Origin: Pontitalea aquivivens
GTDB lineage: Bacteria > Pseudomonadota > Alphaproteobacteria > Rhodobacterales > Rhodobacteraceae
Direction: 5' to 3'
Length of the DNA stretch: 64,000 bases
Assembly: GCF_046507575.1 (NCBI RefSeq)
Contig: NZ_JBKFEY010000014.1
Location: forward strand, 10,812-74,811
The number at the start of each line of letters is the position of its first letter. Positions within the stretch are counted from its first letter, which is position 1. Both the position numbers and the translations under genes were made by a program. This document shows, in pieces, positions 25,471-32,728 of this stretch. The notes beneath the pieces were generated by a model that did no database searches, was not told where the DNA came from, and worked only from the letters and a program-made list of their open reading frames with translations.

Positions 25471-25607
25471 GGGGGGCGCTGCCCCCTCGGCGCGTGCCGC
25501 GCCTCACCCCCCGGGATATTTGGTCAAAGCCGAAGGGGGCTTTCATCTTGCCACAAATACCTCGGGGGTGAATTGGCGCGCCGCGCCAAGAGGGGGCAGC
25601 GCCCCCT
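25471..25607. repeat. Dispersed palindromic repeat, copy B (two inverted halves)
   Basis: Left half: GGGGGGCGCTGCCCCC then CCCCCCGGGATATTTGGTC; right half: CATCTTGCCACAAATACC, TCGGGGGTGAATTGGCGC and AGGGGGCAGCGCCCCCT. The halves face each other around GAAGGGGGCTTTCAT. Located between the lipA start and the stop of the upstream DUF6456 gene, both on the minus strand; it probably ends the DUF6456 transcript. Confidence 0.85.
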
Positions 25608-25627
25608 GCCCCTTCGTCGCCCCCGCG

Positions 25628-26749
25628 TCAGCCGATCAGGGGCGCCGCGCCGCCATAGGTTTCCTCATAATGGCGCTGGAGACGGATCAGCGCGATGCGC
25701 AGCACGATCTTGCCCGAGCGCGCCGACCAGCCCAGCCGCTTTTCCGCCGTTTCCAGCCCTTCCAGAAAGCAGCAGCAGCGCAGCACCATGTCGCCCAGGC
25801 CCGGGCCAAGATCGCGCAGGGCGGCGGCGACGCGTTCGCGCGCGCGTTCCGACCCGCCGCCGCCGTGGCCCGTCCGATACTGGCCGCGATCACCGCCCCC
25901 CGTCAGGAAGCGTTCCCAGTTCTGCGCAACGCGCGGGCCAAGCTGGGCCAGTTCGAAATCCTCGCGCAGCCGTTCTCCGGCCGCGACCAGATCGGGGGTC
26001 AGGAAAGGTTCGCCCTCTTTATCCCGCCGCCGCGCAAGAACGCCCAGCGGACTTTCGGCCAGATTGGCGCGCATGCGGCGGGGGCGGTTGTCTTCGGGGT
26101 CGGGCAGATCCCGATCGGCCCAGATCCGGTGCTGGGCGGCGTGTGGGGCGGGCTCGGCACCGGCAAAGGCGCCCCGGGCCTCGGCAAAGCCCGTGCCCGC
26201 GTTCTCCGGCATCCGCTTCAGCGCGGCGCGACCGACCGGGCTGATTTCATAGCTGACCACGCGGCCGGAATGGGCGACCTGGATCCAGTCCTTCAGGGCG
26301 AAGGCCTGCGCCACCGCGCGGTCCAGCACGGCGGTGCGCACCGTGCCCTTCAGCACCACGGCCTTGTCCATGTCGGGGGCGACCACCAGCAACGCGCCCA
26401 CTTCGCCAAGCCGGCGCAGGATGCGGCGGGCTTCGGCCATCAGTCGGGCTTCGGGGATCGGATCGGAACGAAGCGGTGCGCTCATCGGGTCTTCCTCTGC
26501 TGATCCGGTCGAGCGTGGGGGGCAGGCGGGACGATTGCGGCCCAGACCATCGAGCGCCTCATCGACCAGCGGATCGTCGCGGCGCGCCTCGATCCGGCGC
26601 ACCCGGCGCAGGACGGTCGAGGCATGGCAGCCCTCGGCCCGCGCCAGTTGCCGAATCGAGACACCCTCTTCCACATGGCGCAGATACAGGCGTGCATAGT
26701 CCGGCAGCCACGCGGGCAACCCCGCGGGACCTTGTGCAGTCGTCTTCAT
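25628..26749 (-). CDS. Helix-turn-helix DUF6456 protein
   Basis: 373 residues. The N terminus carries a helix-turn-helix (VSIRQLARAEGCHASTVLRRVRRIE, about 31-55) and the C terminus the DUF6456 region (FELAQLGPRVAQNWERFLTGG, then RERVAAALRDLGPGLGDMVLRCCCFLEGLE). It is likely a DNA-binding regulator of the alphaproteobacteria; targets are unknown. A proline-rich linker (CPPRSTGSAEEDP) separates the two parts, and a second ATG at the linker could start a shorter form. Divergent from the DUF6477 gene across an AT-rich gap. Confidence 0.8.
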   Translation of the reverse strand: MKTTAQGPAGLPAWLPDYARLYLRHVEEGVSIRQLARAEGCHASTVLRRVRRIEARRDDPLVDEALDGLGRNRPACPPRSTGSAEEDPMSAPLRSDPIPEARLMAEARRILRRLGEVGALLVVAPDMDKAVVLKGTVRTAVLDRAVAQAFALKDWIQVAHSGRVVSYEISPVGRAALKRMPENAGTGFAEARGAFAGAEPAPHAAQHRIWADRDLPDPEDNRPRRMRANLAESPLGVLARRRDKEGEPFLTPDLVAAGERLREDFELAQLGPRVAQNWERFLTGGGDRGQYRTGHGGGGSERARERVAAALRDLGPGLGDMVLRCCCFLEGLETAEKRLGWSARSGKIVLRIALIRLQRHYEETYGGAAPLIG

Positions 26750-26972
26750 TCTTTCCCCCAGATACAGGCGGCATGTCCGTGATGCCGCAAGAGTCCGTAA
26801 CGCTCAACCGTGGGTTGTTTTCCTTACCTGTTCGTTAAAGAACGCGAACGATCCAGAGAATTGTTTAAAAATTCTAAATTTTCTCAAAAGCGCCGAACGC
26901 TGATCTTTGGAATGGCGCAACACCCGCACAGGTTGTGCTTTCGTGGCCCCGTCACACATCTGGGGGACTGCC
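26750..26972. promoter_or_regulatory. AT-rich divergent intergenic region
   Basis: 223 bp separating the DUF6456 (minus) and DUF6477 (plus) genes. The centre, about 26855-26890, contains TTGTTTAAAAATTCTAAATT, strikingly AT-rich for this genome, and is the natural place for divergent promoters. TTAA occurs at 26835 and 26865 but not in the TTAA-N7-TTAA spacing of a CtrA site. No gene seen. Confidence 0.4.
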
Positions 26973-27302
26973 ATGACCGACCTTTCTGCCCTTGTTTCAC
27001 AGCTCAAACGTCCGCGTCTGCTGGTGCGCGCAGCGCGGTTCGGGGTGGCGGATTACAACCGCGGCCGTGATCTGAAGCGCATCCTGACCGCGCCTGCCCT
27101 GCCTGCGCCGGACGCGGCCCTGGCCGGGCTTCTGGCCGAGGAAACGCGGCTTGAGACCCGCCGGCGCGCGGGGGCGGCGGATTATTGTGTGATGCGCCAC
27201 ATCGACGTTCTGATCGCGGTGATGGCCGAGGCACGGCTGCTGCCGCGCAGGCCGCATCCGGCGCCCGAACCCGCGCGCGCCGTCGCGCCGCTGGGGGGGT
27301 GA
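26973..27302 (+). CDS. DUF6477 family protein
   Basis: 109 residues beginning MTDLSALVSQLKRPRLLVRAA, the pattern I associate with DUF6477 proteins of Rhodobacterales, followed by a basic helical middle (ADYNRGRDLKRIL) and a proline-rich end. No catalytic motif or membrane segment is visible and no function is known. GGGGGACTGCC precedes the ATG. Confidence 0.7.
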   Translation: MTDLSALVSQLKRPRLLVRAARFGVADYNRGRDLKRILTAPALPAPDAALAGLLAEETRLETRRRAGAADYCVMRHIDVLIAVMAEARLLPRRPHPAPEPARAVAPLGG

Positions 27303-27308
27303 CCAGGC

Positions 27309-28880
27309 TCAGCGCGACCGGAACAGCGTGCCCAGCACCCCGCGCACCAGCGCCTGCCCCGATTTCGTGCCCAGCTGCCGGGCCAGGCTTTTGCCAAAGG
27401 TTTCCAGAACCGAATCAGAACTGCGCGCCCGGCTGCGCGGCTTGGCCGGGGCCTTGCCCGTGGCGCCGTCGTAGCGCCGGGCATTGCGGAATTCACGGTC
27501 CGCCCGGGCGGCGCTTTCGGCCTCGACCGTGGCTGCGGCCTGGGCGCGGGCGGCTTCGCGCGCGGCTTCATCGGCGCGCCGGGTCAGGATCTCATGGGCC
27601 GAATCGCGATCGATCACGCGGTCGTATTTCACCCCCAGGGCCGAGGCCGCGATCACCGCGCGCCGTTCGGCATCGTTCAGCACACCCAGGCGCGATTGCG
27701 GCGGGCGAACCAGCGTGCGTTCCACCATGCCCGGCGCGCCCTTGGCCTGCAGGAAGGATGTCACCGCCTCGCCGGTGCCGACCTCCTTGATCGCGGTCTG
27801 GGTGTCGAAGGCGGGATTGGGGCGATAGTTCTGCGCCGCGCGGGCCAGATCCTTCTGATCCCTGGCGGTAAAGGCGCGCAGGGCATGCTGTACCCGGTTG
27901 CCCAGCTGGCCCAGCACCCCATCGGGCACGTCGGCGGGGTTCTGGGTGATGAAATAGACCCCCACCCCCTTGGACCGGATCAGACGGGCCACCTGTTCGA
28001 CCTTGTCGACCAGCGCCTTTGGGGCATCGTCGAACAACAGATGCGCTTCGTCAAAGAAGAAGACGAATCGCGGCTTGTCGGGGTCGCCCACCTCGGGCAG
28101 TTCCTCGAACAGTTCTGACAGCAGCCACAGCAGGAAGGTCGCATAAAGCCGGGGCGAGGACATCAGCCGGTCCGCTGCCAGAATGTTGATCCGGCCGCGC
28201 CCGTCGGGGGCCTGCGCCATCATGTCGGCCAGCTCCAGCGCGGGTTCGCCAAAGAACCGGTCGCCGCCTTGCGTTTCCAGCACCAGCAACTGGCGCTGGA
28301 TCGCCCCCACCGATGCGGCCGAGACATTGCCATAGCGCAGCCCGATCTGCGCCGCGTTCTGCCCCACATGCACCAGCATCGCGCGCAGATCCTTCAGATC
28401 CAGCAGCGCCAGCCCCTCTTCGTCGGCCAGATGGAAGGCGATGTTCAGCACACCTTCCTGCGCCCCGGACAGGCCCATCAGCCGCGACAAAAGCAGCGGC
28501 CCCATTTCCGACACCGTGGTGCGCACCGGATGGCCCTGTTCGCCGAACAGATCCCAGAAGGTCACCGGAAAGTCGCGGTAGGACAGGTCATAGCCGATGG
28601 TGGCCGCGCGCTGGGCAAAGGCGGCATGCAGCTTGCCCCCGGCGCTGCCCGGCATCGCCAGCCCCGCCAGATCGCCCTTCACATCCGACAGGAAAACCGG
28701 AACCCCGGCGGTGGAAAAGGCCTCGGCCAGGATCTGCAGCGTGACCGTCTTGCCGGTGCCGGTAGCCCCCGCGACCAGACCGTGGCGATTGGCATATTTC
28801 AGCAACAGTTCCTGCGCCGTGCCATGGCCTTCGCCGCCACCGCCCACGAAAATGCCCGCTTCGGTCAGAACCCCGGTCAT
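27309..28880 (-). CDS. HerA-like ATPase/helicase (DUF853)
   Basis: 523 residues. FtsK/HerA-type ATPase: Walker A GATGTGKTVTL near residue 40, Walker B RFVFFFDEAHLLFDD near 275, an arginine-finger-like GVYFITQNPADVPD, and a charged alanine-rich C terminus (RADEAAREAARAQAAATVEAE). Family members are believed to form hexameric DNA translocases; a cellular role for DUF853 proteins is not established. Its start lies only about 60 bp from the predicted small-RNA region, transcribed the other way. Confidence 0.85.
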   Translation of the reverse strand: MTGVLTEAGIFVGGGGEGHGTAQELLLKYANRHGLVAGATGTGKTVTLQILAEAFSTAGVPVFLSDVKGDLAGLAMPGSAGGKLHAAFAQRAATIGYDLSYRDFPVTFWDLFGEQGHPVRTTVSEMGPLLLSRLMGLSGAQEGVLNIAFHLADEEGLALLDLKDLRAMLVHVGQNAAQIGLRYGNVSAASVGAIQRQLLVLETQGGDRFFGEPALELADMMAQAPDGRGRINILAADRLMSSPRLYATFLLWLLSELFEELPEVGDPDKPRFVFFFDEAHLLFDDAPKALVDKVEQVARLIRSKGVGVYFITQNPADVPDGVLGQLGNRVQHALRAFTARDQKDLARAAQNYRPNPAFDTQTAIKEVGTGEAVTSFLQAKGAPGMVERTLVRPPQSRLGVLNDAERRAVIAASALGVKYDRVIDRDSAHEILTRRADEAAREAARAQAAATVEAESAARADREFRNARRYDGATGKAPAKPRSRARSSDSVLETFGKSLARQLGTKSGQALVRGVLGTLFRSR

Positions 28881-28897
28881 GAGAAACCCCTTTTTCC

Positions 28898-28924
28898 CAA
28901 ATGGTCGCGCCCAAATGTTCGCGC
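28898..28924. repeat. 13-bp direct repeat at the divergent herA/small-RNA region
   Basis: CAAATGGTCGCGC at 28898-28910 and CAAATGTTCGCGC at 28912-28924: twelve of thirteen bases match, with a period of 14 bp. It lies 17 bp upstream of the herA-like start and just before the first predicted small RNA. It could be a tandem protein-binding site, but this is inference only. Confidence 0.5.
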
Positions 28925-28944
28925 AAAGAATACTTATTTAACCA

Positions 28945-29044
28945 CCCTGTGCCAGTCTGGATCTGTTCCCGATGCCTGCTGCTGCGGCATCTGGCAACTT
29001 CCTCCCTGTCGGACTGGCCGCACCTTTCGGGGTGCGGCTTTTTT
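28945..29044 (+). ncRNA. Candidate small RNA 1 (anti-Shine-Dalgarno-like, terminated)
   Basis: No open reading frame of quality occurs here. The sequence contains a hairpin GATGCC-9 nt-GGCATC (28971-28991), then an apparently unpaired CTTCCTCCCTGTCGGACTG, whose CTTCCTCCC could pair with ribosome-binding sites, and ends in a strong intrinsic terminator (GCCGCACC/GGTGCGGC plus six T). The 5' end is a guess from the hairpin; no good promoter was recognised. The segment 29002-29020 is exactly complementary to 29129-29147 in candidate small RNA 2. Confidence 0.6.
29017..29044 (+). terminator. Intrinsic terminator of candidate small RNA 1
   Basis: Stem GCCGCACC (29017-29024) / GGTGCGGC (29031-29038), loop TTTCGG, then TTTTTT at 29039-29044. 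There is no upstream plus-strand protein gene for it to serve, which is the main argument that a non-coding RNA is made here. Confidence 0.85.
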
Positions 29045-29082
29045 GCGAAAGTTCATGCCTTTGGAGGCATCATATTTGGCTG

Positions 29083-29111
29083 TTGACCTGTAACAACTTC
29101 GCGATTAGCGT
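29083..29111 (+). promoter_or_regulatory. Candidate promoter of small RNA 2
   Basis: TTGACC at 29083-29088, a 17-bp spacer, and TAGCGT at 29106-29111. The -35 matches housekeeping consensus at five of six positions; the -10 keeps only the conserved TA and final T. It predicts a transcript start near 29118. Confidence 0.5.
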
Positions 29112-29117
29112 TTGCGC

Positions 29118-29187
29118 AATTACGAAGTCGGCCAGTCCGACAGGGAGAACGATGAAAAGGGTTCCGTTGCGGAACCCTTTTCTTTTT
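29118..29187 (+). ncRNA. Candidate small RNA 2 (complementary to small RNA 1)
   Basis: About 70 nt from the predicted start to the end of a strong terminator. The 5' half contains CGGCCAGTCCGACAGGGAG (29129-29147), exact reverse complement of 29002-29020 in candidate small RNA 1; it can also fold on itself as GTCGG-CCAGT-CCGAC. An ATG at 29152 would begin a peptide running through the terminator, so coding is unlikely. It could act as a sponge for small RNA 1, or the two arms could form one long hairpin in a read-through transcript. Confidence 0.55.
29155..29187 (+). terminator. Intrinsic terminator of candidate small RNA 2
   Basis: AAAAGGGTTCC (29155-29165) / GGAACCCTTTT (29171-29181) with loop GTTGC, an 11-bp perfect stem, continuing into CTTTTT. 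It is one of the clearest rho-independent terminators in the window. Confidence 0.85.
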
Positions 29188-29341
29188 CGCCCCCCGCCTG
29201 CGGCGGATGCGATCGGCACGACTTATGCGATGCTGGCCGAAATCCGCCGCCCGCCCCCGCCCCGGTCCGCTTTTCGCCCCTGACTTCACCCCTGCCCCGT
29301 GCTAAGGGGGCGGCGCAACCCGTTCAGGATGGAAGGGAAAA

Positions 29342-30001
29342 ATGGCAGATCTGAAAACACCCCTCGCGCTCGTGCTGGCCCTTGGCCTTGGTTCGGCGGC
29401 ACTGGCGCAGGATGCGACCGCCCCCGCCGAGCCCCCCGCAGCCGACACCCCCGCAGCCGACACCCCGGCCGCAGAGGCCCCGGCAGCCGAACCCGCGCCC
29501 GAGGCAGCCGCCACCGCCGAAGCCGAAGCCAGTGACATCGGCAAACCCTATGTCGCCCAGACCTTTGACGCCTGGACCGTGCAGTGCATCCGCACCGGGG
29601 ACGGCAAGGACCCCTGCCAGATCTATCAGCTTCTGAAAGATTCCGATGGCAATTCCGTCGCCGACATCTCGATCCAGAACCTGCCCGAAGGCCAGAAGGC
29701 CGCCGCCGGCGCCACGATCATGACGCCGCTGGAAACCGACCTGAGCCAGAACCTGACGCTGAAGGTCGACAGCGCCGAGGCCAGGGTCTACCCGTTCCGG
29801 TTCTGCGCGCGCGTGGGCTGTTTCGTTCAGGCGGGCTTCACCGCCGATGAACTGGCCGCGCTGCGCCGGGGCAACAAGGTCGTGGTGACGCTGGTGCCGA
29901 TGGCGGCGCCCGATCAGAAGGTGAACCTCGACATGTCGCTGAAGGGCTTTACCGCGGCCTATACGGCGATGGCCGAATCGAACGCCAGGCTGGCGAACTG
30001 A
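29342..30001 (+). CDS. Invasion-associated locus B (IalB) family protein
   Basis: 219 residues: signal peptide ending ALAQ|DA near residue 22, a low-complexity Ala/Pro/Glu segment with repeated PAADT and PAAE units (about 24-62), and an IalB domain (TFDAWTVQCI near 78, then a paired cysteine CARVGCFVQAGF). IalB was named for erythrocyte invasion by Bartonella but is widespread in free-living alphaproteobacteria, where the periplasmic function is unknown. GGATGGAAGGGAAA precedes the ATG. A strong terminator follows. Confidence 0.88.
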   Translation: MADLKTPLALVLALGLGSAALAQDATAPAEPPAADTPAADTPAAEAPAAEPAPEAAATAEAEASDIGKPYVAQTFDAWTVQCIRTGDGKDPCQIYQLLKDSDGNSVADISIQNLPEGQKAAAGATIMTPLETDLSQNLTLKVDSAEARVYPFRFCARVGCFVQAGFTADELAALRRGNKVVVTLVPMAAPDQKVNLDMSLKGFTAAYTAMAESNARLAN

Positions 30002-30031
30002 TCCACGGCAGACGCGCCCGATCGCAGACAG

Positions 30032-30059
30032 AAACGCCGCCCCGAAAGGGCGGCGTTTT
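30032..30059. terminator. Terminator after the IalB gene, probably bidirectional
   Basis: ACGCCGCCC / GGGCGGCGT with loop CGAAA, flanked by AA on the left and TTTT on the right, between the convergent IalB and ketoacyl-synthase genes. It suits the plus-strand gene best. Confidence 0.8.
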
Positions 30060-30085
30060 GCGTGACGGCCTTGACCGTTTGCCGT

Positions 30086-31306
30086 TCAGATCCGCTGCAA
30101 TGCCAGCACCGCGTTCAGACCGCCAAAGGCGAAGGCATTGGACAGCGCCCGATCCACCCGCATTTCACGCGCGGTATTGGGCACCACATCCAGATCGCAA
30201 TCGGGGTCGGGACGCTGATAGCCGATCGTCGGCGCCACGATCCCGTCACGCAGCGCCATCAGGCAGGCCAGCAGCTCGACCGCGCCGGTGCCGCCGATGC
30301 AATGGCCATGCATCGCCTTGGTTGACGACAGCGCCAGCCCCTCGGCCGCGGGACCAAAGGCCGCGCGGATCGCCGCCGTTTCGGTCCGGTCATTGGCCGC
30401 GGTGCCGGTGCCATGGGCGTTGACATAGGCCACCGTTGCCGGGTCAAAGCCCGCATCCCGCAGCGCCCCCGAAATCGCCCGCGCCGCCCCCTGCATCGAG
30501 GGCATGACAATATCGCCCGCATCCGAGGTCATCGCAAAGCCCGAAACCTCGGCCAGGATATCGGCCCCACGGGCGCGGGCATGATCGTGATCCTCCAGAA
30601 CAAAGACCCCCGCGCCCTCGCCCTGGACCATGCCATTGCGGCTGGCGCAGAACGGGCGGCAGCCGTCGCGCGACATCACGCGCAGTCCTTCCCAGGCCTT
30701 GATCCCGCCGAAACACAGCATCGCCTCGGCGCCGCCGGTCAGCATCACCGGCGCCGCCCCAGACCGCACCATCTGAAACGCCAGCCCCATCGCATGGTTC
30801 GAACTGGCGCAGGCGGTCGAGACCGAGAACGCCGGCCCCATCACCCCGAATTCCATCGCGATATGGCTGGCGGCGGCATTGTTCATCAGCCGCGGCACGA
30901 CAAAGGGATGCACGCGGTTCTTGCCCATCGCATAGACCGCGCGAAACGATTCGTTCCAGGTGCCGACCCCACCCCCCGCCGATCCCATGACCACGCCCGC
31001 GCGCAAGCCCAGATCGCCCGCGAAATTCAGCCCCGATTGCGCCACCGCCTCGCGCGCGGCGACCAGCGCGAATTGCGTGACCCGGTCGTAAAAGGCCAAG
31101 GCCTTGGCATCGAACAGATTTTCTGGAACCCAGCCCTTGACCTGCCCGCCGATCCGCACGCTTAGCCGTTCGGCATCCTCGATATCCAGATCGCTGATGC
31201 CACAACGTCCCTCGGCCATGGCGGCCAGCGTTTCGGGCACGTCGCGCCCCAGCGCGTTGACCGTGCCGGCCCCGGTGATGACCACCCGGCGCAGCCCCTC
31301 AGGCAA
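30086..31306 (-). CDS. Beta-ketoacyl-ACP synthase (FabF-like, paired with dedicated ACP)
   Basis: 406 residues, KAS I/II fold. The catalytic triad is visible: C166 in VSTACASSNHA, H298 in VNAHGTGTAANDRTE and H335 in KAMHGHCIGGTGA. It elongates acyl-ACP chains by decarboxylative condensation. The gene overlaps a dedicated acyl carrier protein gene by 8 bp and is followed upstream by lpxD, so it probably makes a special envelope acyl chain, such as the very-long-chain or hydroxylated fatty acids of lipid A, rather than housekeeping phospholipid chains. This role is inferred from context. Confidence 0.88.
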   Translation of the reverse strand: MPEGLRRVVITGAGTVNALGRDVPETLAAMAEGRCGISDLDIEDAERLSVRIGGQVKGWVPENLFDAKALAFYDRVTQFALVAAREAVAQSGLNFAGDLGLRAGVVMGSAGGGVGTWNESFRAVYAMGKNRVHPFVVPRLMNNAAASHIAMEFGVMGPAFSVSTACASSNHAMGLAFQMVRSGAAPVMLTGGAEAMLCFGGIKAWEGLRVMSRDGCRPFCASRNGMVQGEGAGVFVLEDHDHARARGADILAEVSGFAMTSDAGDIVMPSMQGAARAISGALRDAGFDPATVAYVNAHGTGTAANDRTETAAIRAAFGPAAEGLALSSTKAMHGHCIGGTGAVELLACLMALRDGIVAPTIGYQRPDPDCDLDVVPNTAREMRVDRALSNAFAFGGLNAVLALQRI

Positions 31307-31574
31307 GCGCGGCCCCCCGCGCGGCGATCAGCCGTTCCACCGCCGCCACGATCGCGCCCACCGAGGAAATGTCGAATTCCCCCTGCGCGGGTTCGTTGGC
31401 GTTGAAGGGCACGGAAATGTCAAAGGTCTCCTCGATCGCAAAGATCGTCTCGACCAGCCCCAGACTGTCGAGGCCCAGATCCTCGATCGTCATTTCAGGG
31501 CGCACTTCATGGGGTTCCAGCACGGCTTCGCGGGCCAGGATGGCGATGATCTGTTCGGACACGGTCAGGCTCAT
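31299..31574 (-). CDS. Acyl carrier protein (AcpXL-like)
   Basis: 91 residues, longer than housekeeping AcpP (~78). The phosphopantetheine serine is S37 in EDLGLDSLGLVE. The length and the motif FAIEETFDISVPFN recall rhizobial AcpXL, which carries the very-long-chain acyl group for lipid A. Sits between lpxD and the ketoacyl synthase, overlapping the latter by 8 bp and starting 3 bp after lpxD. Confidence 0.85.
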   Translation of the reverse strand: MSLTVSEQIIAILAREAVLEPHEVRPEMTIEDLGLDSLGLVETIFAIEETFDISVPFNANEPAQGEFDISSVGAIVAAVERLIAARGAALA

Positions 31575-31577
31575 GTG

Positions 31578-32681
31578 TTATTGCTCGGTCCCGTTCTTCT
31601 GGCTCATCTTTGTAACGGTTTCCCGAAGCTCGGCCACCTGCGCGAACAACCGGCCCAGCCGGCGGATGTTCTTCCAGGCCTCGACATGGGTTTCCATCTT
31701 CAGCGCCGGCGATCCCAGCAACACCCGCCCCGCGGGCGCGTTGGAAAAGATCTTGGTCGCGCCGCCCGCGATCACGTCATCCCCCACGAAGATGTTGTCC
31801 GACACCCCGCATTGCCCCGCCAGCACCACCCGGTCGCCGATGCGCGACGACCCGGCGATGCCCACCTGCCCGCACAAAAGACAATCGCGCCCGACCTGCA
31901 CGTTGTGGCCCACATGCACCAGGTTATCCAGCTTGGTCCCCGATCCGATCACCGTGGCGCGCACGGTGCCCCGGTCGATCGTGGCATTGGCGCCAAGTTC
32001 GACATCGTCGCCGATCCGGACCGTGCCCAGCGAATGGATGCGCGTCCAGCTTTGGGCGCGAATCTGGTCACGCGCGCCAAGCGTCTGGCGGATTTCCTCG
32101 ACCCCGGATTTTTCCGGCGTGACAAAGGAAAAGCCGTCCGCCCCCACCACCGCGCCGGGGTGGCAGATGAACCTGTCCCCGATCGTCACCCGCGCGCCGA
32201 TCCGCGCGCCCTGCAGGATCAGGGCATCCGCGCCGATCACCGCGCCTTCGGCAATGCTGACATGGGCGGCGATGCGCGCGCCCGGCCCGATCACCACCCC
32301 GCGCCCGATCACCACGAACGGGCCGATCGCCGCCCCCGCGCCGATCCGGGCCGAAGCGTCGATGATCGCGGATCGATGCGTCCCCGGCGCGATTTCGGGG
32401 CCGGGATCAAAGACCCGGCTCAGCCCCGCCATCGCCAGACGCGGGCGCGCGACGAAGATCGCGGCCTGCAACCCCAGCGCCTGCCAATCCGCGCCGTCCC
32501 ACAGCATCGCGGCGCGCGCCGCCCCTTGTGCCAGACCTTCGGCATATTTCGGGTCCATCGCCAGCGCCAGCTGCGCCGGGCCCGCCGCCGCCGGTTCCGA
32601 AGCGCCCTCGATCCGGATCGAGAGGTCGCCTTCCGCCCTGGCCCCAAGGGCCTTGGCAATCTGTGCAACTGTATGCGCCAT
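31578..32681 (-). CDS. lpxD: UDP-3-O-acylglucosamine N-acyltransferase LpxD
   Basis: 367 residues. After an N-terminal uridine-binding domain (LALAMDPKYAEGLAQG) comes a long left-handed beta helix of hexapeptide repeats (IGAGAAIGPFVVIG onward). Signature stretches ICHPGAVVGADGFSF and DNLVHVGHNVQVG, the latter holding the catalytic histidine region, are present. LpxD adds the second hydroxyacyl chain in lipid A synthesis, from acyl-ACP. Next to a dedicated ACP and KAS rather than the usual bamA-fabZ-lpxA group, so it may be a second copy with a different acyl preference. Confidence 0.92.
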   Translation of the reverse strand: MAHTVAQIAKALGARAEGDLSIRIEGASEPAAAGPAQLALAMDPKYAEGLAQGAARAAMLWDGADWQALGLQAAIFVARPRLAMAGLSRVFDPGPEIAPGTHRSAIIDASARIGAGAAIGPFVVIGRGVVIGPGARIAAHVSIAEGAVIGADALILQGARIGARVTIGDRFICHPGAVVGADGFSFVTPEKSGVEEIRQTLGARDQIRAQSWTRIHSLGTVRIGDDVELGANATIDRGTVRATVIGSGTKLDNLVHVGHNVQVGRDCLLCGQVGIAGSSRIGDRVVLAGQCGVSDNIFVGDDVIAGGATKIFSNAPAGRVLLGSPALKMETHVEAWKNIRRLGRLFAQVAELRETVTKMSQKNGTEQ

Positions 32682-32728
32682 GTCGGGCCTTCCGGGCTGG
32701 GGGCGCCTGCTGCGCCCGCCCTTCCGAT

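Noticed and set aside
26835..26890. Possible CtrA-binding site in the AT-rich gap
   Set aside because: TTAA motifs are present but not with the required seven-base spacing.
29112..29354. Short plus-strand open frames through the small-RNA region
   Set aside because: They run through an intrinsic terminator and lack a ribosome site or homologous sequence.
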